NCBI GenBank assembly: GCA_965198655.1 | Contig: OZ240668.1 | Span: 496,001 to 560,000, forward strand | Direction: 5' to 3' | DNA: 64,000 nt | Source of the DNA: Lichenicola sp965198655 | Lineage (GTDB): Bacteria; Pseudomonadota; Alphaproteobacteria; Acetobacterales; Acetobacteraceae | Part shown: positions 56,388-64,000 of the stretch, one piece after another | How the letters are laid out: each line of letters starts with the position of its first letter | Position numbering within the stretch: the first letter of the stretch is position 1 | The notes under the pieces: model-generated | Database searches by the model: none | Seen by the model: the letters and a program-made list of their open reading frames with translations, nothing else | What the model was told of the DNA's origin: nothing | Position numbers and translations under genes: made by a program

Positions 56388-58688
56388 TCAATCCTCCAGG
56401 ATCCGGTCGGGCCGCCTGGGCAGCGGCCGCGCCACCGGCAGCGCCACCTTCTGCCCGGCCGAGCCGCGCCCCGACAGCGACGGGTTGGTCATGAAGTACT
56501 CGTGCGCCGAGAACGGCTTTGGCCCCGGATCGAGGCGGCTCCAGACCCCGTGCGCGTCCAGGGTCCAGGACTGCAGGTTGTCCTTCAGGCCCATCACCAT
56601 GATCTGGTCGAGCACCTGCGCGTGCACCGTCGGGTTGCGCACCGGCACCATGCTCTCGACCCGCCAGTCCATGTTGCGCGCCATCCAGTCGGCGCTGCTG
56701 ATGTAGACCAGCGCGTCCCGCGACGGCAGGCGCGCGCCGTTGCCGAACACGAAGATGCGGCTGTGCTCCAGGAACCGTCCGACGATCGACTTGACCTGGA
56801 TGTTCTCCGACAGGCCGGGCACGCCCGGGCGCAGGCAGCAGATGCCGCGCACGATCACCAGGATGCGCACGCCGGCGTTGGAGGCGGCATACAGCCGGTC
56901 GATCAGCTCGTCGTCGACTATCGAGTTCATCTTGAGCCAGATCTGCGCAGGCCGGCCGGCCTGCGCGAAGCCGATCTCCTTGTCGATCAGCGCCACCAGC
57001 GTGGAGCGGATGGTCAGCGGGCTGAAGGCCAGCGCGTCCATCGAGTTCGGCTTGGCGTAGCCGGTCATGTAGTTGAACAGCCGGGCGGAGTCGCGCGCCA
57101 GCGCCGGGTCGGCGGTGAAGAAGGACAGGTCGGTGTAGATGCGGGCCGTGATCGGGTGGTAGTTGCCGGTGCCGAAATGCGCGTAGGAGCGCACCGAGCC
57201 GCCTTCGCGACGCACCACCAGGCTGAGCTTGGCGTGCGTCTTCAGCTCGGCGAAGCCGAACACCACCTGCACCCCGGCCGCTTCCAGGGTGCGGGCGAGC
57301 CGGATGTTGGCCTCCTCGTCGAAGCGGGCGCGCAGCTCCACCATGGCGGTGACCGACTTGCCGTTCTCCGCCGCCTCGATCAGCGCCTTGACGATCGGGC
57401 TGTCGCGCGAGGTGCGATACAGCGTCTGCTTGATCGCCAGCACCGCCGGGTCGAGTGCGGCCTGCCTGAGGAACTGCACCACCACGTCGAAGCTCTCGAA
57501 CGGGTGGTGGACGATGATGTCCTTGGCGCGGATCGCGGCGAAGCAGTCGCCGCCGAAGTCGCGGATGCGCTCGGGAAAGCGCGGCACGTAGGGCGGGAAC
57601 AGGAGGTCGGCGCGGTCGCTCTCGATCACCTGTCGGACGTCCACCACGCCGACCAGCCCGTCATGCACCTGCGCCTCGGCAAGCGGCACGTCGAACTCGT
57701 CGGCGACCAGCTCGGCGAGCTCGGACGGCATGCCCTGGGCGATGTCGAGGTGGATCACCACGCCGCGCCTGCGCCGCTTGAGCGCGGTCTCGTAGGAGCG
57801 GACCAGATCCTCGGCTTCCTCCTCGAACTCCACGTCGGTGTCGCGGATCACCCGAAACACCCCGCCGCCGCCGACGTGGAAGCCGGGGAACAGCCGGTCG
57901 AGGAACACCCCGATCAGCTCCTCCAGGATGATGAAGCGGGCCTGCGGCGGCGTCTTCGGCGCACCCGCCCGGGCCGGCAGCCGGATGAAGCGGTCGACCT
58001 GGCCCGGCAGCATGATCAGCCCGGTCATGGCATGGCGGTCGTCCTCGTCGCGCAGCAGCCGCAGCACCAGGCCCAGCCCCATGTTGGGGATGAATGGGAA
58101 CGGGTGCGCGGGGTCGATCGCCAGCGGGGTCAGGATCGGGAAGATCCGCTCCATGAAGCAGGTCTCGAGCCAGGCCCGGTCCTCGCCGTCGAGCCCGTCC
58201 GCGGCCAGCACGGTGATGCCGGCAGCACCCAGGGCGATGCAGAGCTCCTTCCAGATGCGCTGCTGCCGGTCCAGCAGGGCACGGGCGCGCTCCTCCACGC
58301 CTGCGAGCTGCTCGGCCGGGCTGCGTCCGTCGGGCGAGCGCGTCGCCAGCCCTTCGCGCACCTGGCCGACCAGGCCAGCGACGCGTACCGAGTAGAACTC
58401 GTCCAGGTTGCCGGCGCTGATCGACAGGAAGCGCAGCCGCTCCAGCAGCGGGTTGCGCGGATTGTCCGCCTCCTCGACCACGCGCTGGTTGAAGTCGAGC
58501 CAGGACAGCTCGCGGTTGATGAAGCGGTCGGGCGAGTGGATGTCGATCGCCGGGGCCGCGTCGTCCGCTGCTGCGGGCTGGCTCGGCGGCGCGACCCGCG
58601 CCGGCCGGCCGCTGCCGAGCGGCCGGGCGCGCGGCCTGCTGCGCGTCGCCACCCGTGTCGCTGCCGGCACTCCTCCGTCCACCCGCAT
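56388..58688 (-). CDS. ppk: Polyphosphate kinase 1
   Basis: A 766-residue Ppk1 that makes polyphosphate from ATP. The N domain begins RFINRELSWLDFNQRVVEEA. The phosphorylated histidine and partner lie in HFGTGNYHPITARIYTDLSF and the later SADWMARNMDWRVE. Conserved HHPFESFDVVVQFLRQAALD and AIKQTLYRT are present. The first ~50 residues are Arg/Pro/Ala-rich and non-conserved. First gene of ppk-ppx-cdh. Confidence 0.95.
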   Translation of the reverse strand: MRVDGGVPAATRVATRSRPRARPLGSGRPARVAPPSQPAAADDAAPAIDIHSPDRFINRELSWLDFNQRVVEEADNPRNPLLERLRFLSISAGNLDEFYSVRVAGLVGQVREGLATRSPDGRSPAEQLAGVEERARALLDRQQRIWKELCIALGAAGITVLAADGLDGEDRAWLETCFMERIFPILTPLAIDPAHPFPFIPNMGLGLVLRLLRDEDDRHAMTGLIMLPGQVDRFIRLPARAGAPKTPPQARFIILEELIGVFLDRLFPGFHVGGGGVFRVIRDTDVEFEEEAEDLVRSYETALKRRRRGVVIHLDIAQGMPSELAELVADEFDVPLAEAQVHDGLVGVVDVRQVIESDRADLLFPPYVPRFPERIRDFGGDCFAAIRAKDIIVHHPFESFDVVVQFLRQAALDPAVLAIKQTLYRTSRDSPIVKALIEAAENGKSVTAMVELRARFDEEANIRLARTLEAAGVQVVFGFAELKTHAKLSLVVRREGGSVRSYAHFGTGNYHPITARIYTDLSFFTADPALARDSARLFNYMTGYAKPNSMDALAFSPLTIRSTLVALIDKEIGFAQAGRPAQIWLKMNSIVDDELIDRLYAASNAGVRILVIVRGICCLRPGVPGLSENIQVKSIVGRFLEHSRIFVFGNGARLPSRDALVYISSADWMARNMDWRVESMVPVRNPTVHAQVLDQIMVMGLKDNLQSWTLDAHGVWSRLDPGPKPFSAHEYFMTNPSLSGRGSAGQKVALPVARPLPRRPDRILED

Positions 58689-58828
58689 CCCTCCGATCCC
58701 TGTCCGGGAGACTAGGACAGTTCCCGGTCGATCGGAACACTGGGCGCGAGGGCTGCCGGGAGGCGCATGCCGCCTGGACGAAGTCCGGGAAGGCCTTTCA
58801 AGTAACTCGCCTCCGGTCGTGGTGACCG

Positions 58829-59105
58829 CTATGTCGGCTCGGCGGAAGACAGCTCTGGTCGATCCCGTCGCTGCGCTTTGTAGGCGTCCAGTTCGGCGTC
58901 GATATCAGCGTACGTTAGCCCAGCATCGCGGGCATGCGAGTTCGCTCGGGCTCAGACGCAGGCGGAGCACGCGGCTGACCAGGCGGCCCATCGACGCGCA
59001 AGTGTGTCCATCAGCCAGCACGGCGAGCAGGCCGGCCTTGATGGGGATCAGAACCTCGACGGTGTCGGACAGGGAGACCTCCTTCGAAGGAACCAAGTCG
59101 GTCAC
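58829..59105 (-). pseudogene. Degraded frame downstream of parE
   Basis: GTG 59105 overlaps the parE stop (GTGA) and opens 66 codons (MTDLVPSKEVSLSDTVEVLI...) ending at 58905. In another register, a tail ARDAGLTYADIDAELDAYKA continues to a stop at 58829-58831 and looks more like protein than the end of the first frame. A frameshifted third gene of the module is likely; its family is not recognised. Confidence 0.4.
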
Positions 59106-59419
59106 GCCAGACCACCACGCTCGGCCAACGCCGCGACGTCGCGGGCGCCATGCAGGACGCGAACGATCACCACGGCCTCGGCCGCAACCTTATAGTAGAT
59201 TGCGTAGGAGCTTTGGAACGTGACGCGTAGCCCGGCTCCCAGCTTCTCGCGCGCTGGCCCGAACTCGGGATGCTGGCGCAGCGGCTCGAAGCTGCGCTCG
59301 ATCCTGGAGAGGAACCGGGTCGCGATCTCCTCCGACGCCTCGGAGGCCAGATCGACCCAGATCTCCGCGAGGTCGGTCTCGGCCGCCTCGGTCAGGCGGA
59401 GCGCGAGCGGCCGGCTAAC
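59102..59419 (-). pseudogene. parE: parE-type toxin frame without a normal start codon
   Basis: The frame encodes a complete ParE/RelE-like body: RPLALRLTEAAETDLAEIWV, FEPLRQHPEFGPAREKLGAG, RVTFQSSYAIYYKVAAEAVV then IVRVLHGARD. Where the start should be there is GTT (59417-59419), and the next upstream in-frame codons lead to a stop at 59435-59437. No ATG, GTG or TTG occurs before the last ~27 codons. It overlaps the antitoxin gene by 28 bases, as usual. Either the start has mutated or CTG (59399-59401 region) is used. Confidence 0.75.
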
Positions 59420-59679
59420 AGCGTCCTCCCGCGCTCAATGATGCGGGCGGGATCGAAGTCCTGCACCCGGCCTTCGGCCAGGTCGCCAAGACCGCGATCG
59501 ATATCGGCCTTCAAGCCTTCGATCTCGTGCAGCTGCAGGGCACGTTTGGTCTTCCAGTCGCGCAAAGCGTCGCGCACCACCTCGCTGCTTGAGGCGTAGT
59601 CGCCCCTGTCGACGGCACCGCGGACTAGGGCGGCCATCTCGGCGGGCAGGGTGATAGTCAGGCGCTTGATCTCGGCCAC
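59392..59679 (-). CDS. parD: ParD-type antitoxin
   Basis: A 95-residue ribbon-helix-helix protein: VAEIKRLTITLPAEMAALVR, DYASSSEVVRDALRDWKTKR, then an acidic tail to bind the toxin. GTG 59679 is chosen because GGAG stands eight bases upstream and the length fits; ATG 59721 would add 14 residues. ParD binds and represses its own promoter. Toxin frame overlaps its 3' end. Confidence 0.85.
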   Translation of the reverse strand: MAEIKRLTITLPAEMAALVRGAVDRGDYASSSEVVRDALRDWKTKRALQLHEIEGLKADIDRGLGDLAEGRVQDFDPARIIERGRTLLAGRSRSA

Positions 59680-59881
59680 GGGGTGCTCCAGCGGGTCAGG
59701 CTCATACTTGATCATACTCATGCTGCTATATAGTCCGCTAGACCTCCTGCTCCTCAGCCTTCCGTCACTTCTGGTAGAGGACACTTCAGAATGATGAACG
59801 GCGGGAGTTGGCCGGGAGCGGACCTTCCGCTTTGGGACAGCTTACCGAGAAAACGGACGCTTCCTATCTCCCATCTACAGA

Positions 59882-60406
59882 TTATGAGGTTTCCTTGCCC
59901 TTGACGGGGTAAATCTTAAGAATACGCCTAAGACCTCGAAGAGCACTTTCTAAGTAGGACTGATCCACTGAGAAGATAAATCTATGTGACTGTCGAAGGT
60001 GATCTGGTGTCACCTCGATCACAATCTTCACATGTCCTAAACTATTACAATGCACCTGTGCCGACAGATTTGGTTCCAAGCAGCTAAGATTCGCTGTTCC
60101 CCGCAGGTCGCGGTATAGCGCAGCGAGTTGTTCTCCGAATGTCGATAGCTCGTCTGTCCGCAGACACGCACCGTTGACCTGAACATTGGCACCTGGCGCG
60201 GAAACATCAGCTTGGATGTTTAACCAGTTTCTGTCCCAATAATCGCCGGCATCAGGGCACGAGTATCCAAGAATTCGTAAAGACATCCCCGCCAGCTGGA
60301 TCGCGTCGTGCTCCTCGCCATCCAGCAACACGTCAGCTTCCCCAACTACCTCGGAAGCGACACCTTTAGAGGGTTTTGTCGACCACGTCACTATCCGGTA
60401 GATCAA
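59882..60406 (-). CDS. WapI-like immunity family protein
   Basis: This ~174-residue protein has the pattern of the WapI immunity-like family: DYWDRNWLNIQADV, RTDELSTFGEQLAALYRDLR, SCLEPNLSAQVHCNSLGHVK and IVIEVTPDH. The start is unclear: TTG 60406 has a weak ribosome site and shorter GTG options exist. The region is AT-richer than the core genome. No polymorphic toxin gene is adjacent, so it may be an orphan immunity gene. Family assignment is from pattern memory. Confidence 0.55.
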   Translation of the reverse strand: MIYRIVTWSTKPSKGVASEVVGEADVLLDGEEHDAIQLAGMSLRILGYSCPDAGDYWDRNWLNIQADVSAPGANVQVNGACLRTDELSTFGEQLAALYRDLRGTANLSCLEPNLSAQVHCNSLGHVKIVIEVTPDHLRQSHRFIFSVDQSYLESALRGLRRILKIYPVKGKETS

Positions 60407-60577
60407 CCCGACTGATGCTTCCGGCTGGAAGCGGCTGTTCCGCTTCGGCGCTCCTCAGCGGCAAAAGCAGACATTACCCGGCTCGGATACTGAAGGTGGC
60501 TTTTGACGTTCTAAGCAGCCAGTAAGATAATCCCTAGCAGGCTTCGCCGAGTAGTTTGGCTGGTAGGAGGGCTTCTC

Positions 60578-60797
60578 ATGTGCCTTGCGGTCTCGAAAGT
60601 CCAATGGATTGAGATGATCCGAGACGGCGGTTCTCTAGCGGCAAAGTTCACGTGCGTAGATAATGCCAGTTACATCCTCTTTCTCAAGCTTCGGATGGAA
60701 GACAGGGGATGTCCGGCCATCAAAGGCAAGTTTGAGGTAACCGTAAAAGCAAATCTCGGGTATGAGCTTCCTGTCATTATAGATTGCGATCCAACTA
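60578..60797 (+). pseudogene. Unknown gene, 5' part, split by an IS element
   Basis: The first 73 codons (MCLAVSKVQWIEMIRDGGSL ... LGYELPVIIDCDPT) stop making sense at the IS left end. If the element and one TA are removed, the frame joins 61641-61870 and gives a 149-residue protein (join DCDPT-KRPPDINGKV). Family unknown; similar size and composition to the neighbouring immunity-like gene. Confidence 0.7.
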
Positions 60798-61638
60798 GGC
60801 CCTGTTAGAGCTTGAATGTCGTCGCGACATATGGGGCATGGCAGATGAACGCGAGAACCAGGTCTTCACGGATGCTGCCTGGGCGGTGTGGGAGCCGTTG
60901 ATCGAGGCGGTGCGGCCGCGCGGCAAGACGCCACCCAAGGAACTGCGCCGGACCATCTCGGCCGTGTTCTGGCGCCACCAGAACGGCGCCAAGTGGCGCA
61001 GCATCCCCAGCGACCTCGGCCCGTGGTGGCTGGCGGCGCAGTTGTTCATCCGCTGGGCCAGGGCGGGCGTGTGGGAGCGCCTGTTCGAGCGGGTGCGGCA
61101 AGGCGACGTTGCACTCGGCATGGTGTTCCTCGACGGCACCAACATCCGCGCCCACCACAAGGCGGCGGGCGCCCAAAAAAGGGGGTCAACAGCGTGGAGC
61201 GAGACCATCGTGAAGCGCTTGGCCGCTCTCGCGGCGGCTACGGCACCAAGGTCTGCGTGATCGCAGACAGCCGCGGTCGCGCCATCTCCTTTGCGCTGGC
61301 GCCGGGACAGGCGCACGAGCTGCCGCTGGCGTCGGGCCTGCTGGGCGGCCTGCCGGGCGCGCCGGGATGGATCGTGGGCGACCGGGGCTACGCCTCGAAC
61401 GCCTTGCGCGACCTGATCTGGATCATGGGTGCGCGACCTGCGATTCCGCCCAAACGCAACGATGCACCGGTCGCGTGCCGTCCATGGATCTACAGCAACC
61501 GCCACCGCGTCGAGAACCTGTGGGCGCGGTTGAAAGAATGGCGGGCCGTGGCAACACGCTACGAGAAGACCGCCCGCTCGTTCCTCGGCATCCTCTGCCT
61601 GGCCGCCACGGCAGATTGGCTCAAGCTCTAACAGGCCT
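60798..61638 (+). mobile_element. IS5-family (IS427-group-like) insertion sequence, 841 bp
   Basis: The ends share the inverted repeat CCTGTTAGAGCTTGA (left 60800-60814; right complement 61622-61636). The flanks show a TA duplication (60796-60797 and 61639-61640). Size, TA target and a two-frame transposase match the IS427 group. It looks recent: ends are intact and the split host gene is still readable on both sides. Confidence 0.85.
60838..61631 (+). CDS. IS5-family DDE transposase made by -1 frameshift
   Basis: OrfA (60838-61260) begins MADERENQVFTDAAWAVWEP and carries the first catalytic Asp (VFLDGTNIRAHH). The run AAAAAAGGGGG at 61175-61185 lets ribosomes slip -1 into OrfB, which supplies WIVGDRGYAS (second Asp) and YSNRHRVENLWARLKEW (Glu). 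The fused product is about 260 residues, a DUF4096-plus-DDE transposase as expected for this group. The element seems intact and potentially active. Confidence 0.88.
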
Positions 61639-61640
61639 TA

Positions 61641-61870
61641 AGCGTCCGCCCGATATCAACGGGAAGGTTTATAGCGAACTGTCTGGGCCAGCCACGTTGT
61701 TGTCCTGGTCGGAAGCCCGTAGCCTCGTCCGAGAAGTCGAGCGTGTGATAGAGAACTTGGGCGAATATTCTTTGAAGTGGTTCCACATGATCGTATTTAT
61801 CGTCGACAACGATGGCTGCTTACCTCCAGGTACTGAGGCTACAAGGGAGTGGCGAAGGCATATTCTATGA
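61641..61870 (+). pseudogene. Unknown gene, 3' part, after the IS element
   Basis: Codons continuing the gene at 60578: KRPPDINGKVYSELSGPATL, LSWSEARSLVREVERVIENL, GEYSLKWFHMIVFIVDNDG, ending TREWRRHIL. The frame matches the 5' part exactly once a single TA is kept (220 + 230 nt = 150 codons). No independent start or ribosome site. Confidence 0.7.
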
Positions 61871-62041
61871 CTATGCGAGGACGCTTGCCCTATTCTCTTA
61901 AGATTGCAGGCTATGTGGGTTGATAAGCCGATGATGGCCGAAAGCTGCCGTTCCGCTTCGAAGAAGCCGCGGTAAGCGGACATCGGCCAGCGGGCGCCGT
62001 GCTCCGCTGGTGTCGAACCACATCAGGCATGTGAGAGGCCT

Positions 62042-62554
62042 TCACCGGGCGAGGGCGGGATCAGGATGCCCGTAAACAGCACCACCATCGATGCCGACGT
62101 AGGTGGCCTGACGCGCGATTTGTACCCAACTATTACCTCTCTTTTGCCAAACGTCAGTAAATCGGCGAATGAGAAGTTTGCCCGCCATTGGACCGTTAGA
62201 CATCACAATGTCTTCGTGTCCCATCTCTATAGCCGCATCGCTTGCGACGAAGAATGCGTCGGTAACCGATTTGACGCTGGAATATGCGAGTTGGTCCCTT
62301 CGTATCGAGTCGAACACCTGGGCCCTAGTCAAGATATTGTTGCCCGGGCTGTTAACGACCATATCTGGAGCCCAGAGTTTCTCAAGAACCGCAAAGTCCC
62401 GAGTGCCGATGGCTCGGCCGACCGCGCGATCATTGGCATCAATCTGAGTGCGAACCGCGGCGGTGTCCGGCCCTGGGGCCTGCGACCGTGCTCCACTTGC
62501 CACCAAAAAGATGAGGAGCGTCGCCATCGTTACTGAACCGAGTATAGATTTCAT
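62042..62554 (-). CDS. Secreted NTF2/DUF4440-like protein
   Basis: A 170-residue protein with a signal peptide (SVTMATLLIFLVASGARSQA). The body fits the SnoaL/DUF4440 NTF2-like fold: IDANDRAVGRAIGTRDFAVL, EKLWAPDMVVNSPGN, and the C-terminal FTDVWQKRGNSWVQIARQAT. Such proteins are small binding or isomerase-like domains; substrate unknown. Moderately AT-rich. Single gene. Confidence 0.82.
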   Translation of the reverse strand: MKSILGSVTMATLLIFLVASGARSQAPGPDTAAVRTQIDANDRAVGRAIGTRDFAVLEKLWAPDMVVNSPGNNILTRAQVFDSIRRDQLAYSSVKSVTDAFFVASDAAIEMGHEDIVMSNGPMAGKLLIRRFTDVWQKRGNSWVQIARQATYVGIDGGAVYGHPDPALAR

Positions 62555-63595
62555 CGAATGTGCCTCCCGCTGTGAAGCTTTCGCTGCTTGAAGCCTATGT
62601 CAAGGAGTTTGGAATCAGAAGTGGATAGACTCCAAGGTTTGGTCGTTCGGGAACATCCGCACCAGCCTCGATGCTCATCTCCTCTTATCTGGCGAGTTGG
62701 AAGGCCGACGTCGCGCAAGGACCGTGTGGGCCTCAACGGCGAGTTCCGGCGAGACCCTGGCGACTGGGTTCCACCACTTGCACGCATCGGCTCCCAGTAG
62801 CGGCCGAAAGCAGACAGGCCGCTTTACACCCATATCAATCCAGTGCGGTTCACTGAACTTACTTCCGCTTTCGGGACACCAGGCAAGCCGCTCTAATGGC
62901 CGAGATGAGGCGCAAGGCCGCCATCCACGGCCTGAACGACGCTATCCGTCAGCGACTGCGCGCTTGCCGTGACCGGACCGCGCCAGCCCTTTCTCTCGCT
63001 CGGCCGACGAATAAAATTCCCTCGTCTCCACCACTTGGGCAACCCGTCCATGTCGACGTCCGGGCAAGCACCTCCCCTTGGATGCACTCCGCTGCCAGCC
63101 CCCGCCGCAGAACCGCCAGTACGGGATCATGACGCCATCTCGTGACACCATGCCTGAGCGTTCCGCATCCCTCGTCGAACCCCCAAGCCAGCAATTCCAC
63201 TGCACCCTCGCTCTTGGGACAGCGTAATCTCTTCACCCAGGGTCGCCGAGGCAGACCAGCCGCATGCCGATTTACCCCCACCCAACAAGTCGACCGGTCG
63301 ACATGCCTCGCTCAGCCACCCCTCCTCGGCCGGCCTCACATCCGCCCGCCAGTCCTACCCAGTTTGAGGAAGACCCAGTTGAACGAAGCACAGCTCCTGG
63401 AAAGCGGGCACGATGGTCCGGACCTTCGGGACTGACGCGGGGCAGCGATCGGCCAAGAGCTCATGAGATCGGTTGCCACCTGTGGCCGCTGTCCGGCTGC
63501 GACCGCAGCGCGTGCCCTGACCGCCTCTAGTCAGGGAACCGGGAGGCACGGATAGTGCAGGGACCCCATCCTCCAGGCACCGAGGAGCCCGCACG
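62555..63595. other. About 1 kb with no recognised gene
   Basis: Several short frames exist on both strands, but none has a convincing ribosome site, domain or codon pattern. Composition is intermediate between the accessory stretch to the left and the GC-rich core to the right. It may hold decayed genes at the edge of the accessory region. Confidence 0.5.
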
Positions 63596-64000
63596 GTGCG
63601 ACGCCGATCCTTCATCGCCACCCTTCCCGCCGCAGCCCTCGCCGCGCTGCCCTCGTCGCGCGCCGCCGGCCAGCCGCCGGCCCAGCCCGGCCAGCCCGGC
63701 GCGACCACCAGCGCGCCCGGCCAGGGCGGTGCCCCTCCGCCCGGGCCCGATCCGCTACCCGGGTTCCAACCCCCCGGCGCCGACCGTTTCACCCGCCCGG
63801 ACGTGCATGCCGGCGACCGGCCGTTCGGCGCCAGCTTCGCCACCCGCTCCGCCGCCATGGGCTGCAACGGCGCCGCCGGCACCGCGCACCCGATCGCCAC
63901 CCAGGTCGCGATCGAGACGCTCCGCCGCGGCGGCTCGGCGGTGGACGCCGCGGTGGCGGCCAACGCCGCCCTCGGCTTCCTGGAGCCGACCTCCTCCGGG
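63596..64000 (+). CDS. ggt: Gamma-glutamyltransferase, N-terminal part (cut by window end)
   Basis: GTG 63596 after GAGGAG opens a frame to the window edge (135 codons). A twin-arginine-like signal (RRRSFIATLPAAALAALPSS) is followed by a Pro/Gly-rich linker. The Ggt start is then clear: GAAGTAHPIATQVAIETLRR and GGSAVDAAVAANAALGFLEP (family: HPLAS..G..IL..GGNAVDAA.A....L.V.EP..SG). It cleaves gamma-glutamyl bonds of glutathione in the periplasm. The catalytic Thr and the small subunit lie outside the window. Confidence 0.88.
   Translation, partial: MRRRSFIATLPAAALAALPSSRAAGQPPAQPGQPGATTSAPGQGGAPPPGPDPLPGFQPPGADRFTRPDVHAGDRPFGASFATRSAAMGCNGAAGTAHPIATQVAIETLRRGGSAVDAAVAANAALGFLEPTSSG

Noticed and set aside
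56373..58715. Long plus frame opposite ppk
   Set aside because: Antisense shadow without domains; Ppk1 motifs are on minus.

Overview
The window is 64 kb of GC-rich chromosomal DNA. It most resembles an acetic-acid-bacterium-like alphaproteobacterium (Acetobacteraceae or a close relative). The evidence is a hopanoid cluster (hpnABC with an hpnD start and an HpnL-like protein), a split F0 ATP-synthase operon containing a b' subunit, a YtfQRT/YjfF-type sugar importer beside a GMC oxidoreductase, frequent GTG/TTG starts with 4-base start/stop overlaps, and short palindromic repeats between genes. The taxonomic placement is inference; there is no rRNA or tRNA gene to anchor it.

Layout. 1-5.2 kb: hopanoid genes on the minus strand, then an HpnL-like membrane protein and a TyrA-like dehydrogenase on plus. 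5.2-9.8 kb: small membrane and secreted proteins (one His/Tyr-rich), a PRISE-type reductase and two stress-type DUF2382 proteins. 9.9-13.7 kb: an M1 aminopeptidase and an LpxL-like acyltransferase. 13.7-21 kb: a glycine-riboswitch operon with a crippled sdaA remnant, glyA, gcvT and gcvP, followed by a CPBP membrane protease and a decayed copy of the gcvP 3' end. 21-26.2 kb: a sulfotransferase, a HicAB module with a frameshifted toxin, and a probable Fur-controlled secreted protein plus efeB pair. 26.2-31.9 kb: atpI-B-E-F'-F running by overlap into two glycosyltransferases. 32-37.1 kb: a DUF2231/Rieske/hemerythrin fusion and a molybdopterin oxidoreductase, with inverted copies of a genomic repeat on either side. 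37.2-46 kb: VOC, SMP-30 and DoxX genes, divergent from a GMC oxidoreductase and the four-gene sugar ABC importer. 46-50.5 kb: GST, small proteins and a GH92 glycosidase. 50.6-52.7 kb: a visibly AT-richer BglII-like restriction-modification system. 52.9-58.7 kb: a second PRISE reductase and a ppk-ppx-cdh operon. 58.8-62.6 kb: an accessory stretch with a ParDE module whose toxin lacks a normal start, a WapI-like gene, an unknown gene split by an IS5-family element, and a secreted NTF2-like protein. The window ends in the first 135 codons of a gamma-glutamyltransferase gene.

How the parts fit. The glycine operon would interconvert glycine and serine (GlyA, GcvT, GcvP), but its serine deaminase is reduced to the two ends of the protein and no gcvH is present. 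The restriction system has identical 19-bp operator palindromes in front of the methyltransferase and in front of the controller/endonuclease pair. This suggests one regulator sets the balance of the two enzymes. Both toxin-antitoxin modules keep an intact antitoxin next to a damaged toxin. The Rieske-hemerythrin and molybdenum proteins form a compact redox pair whose substrate cannot be read from sequence.
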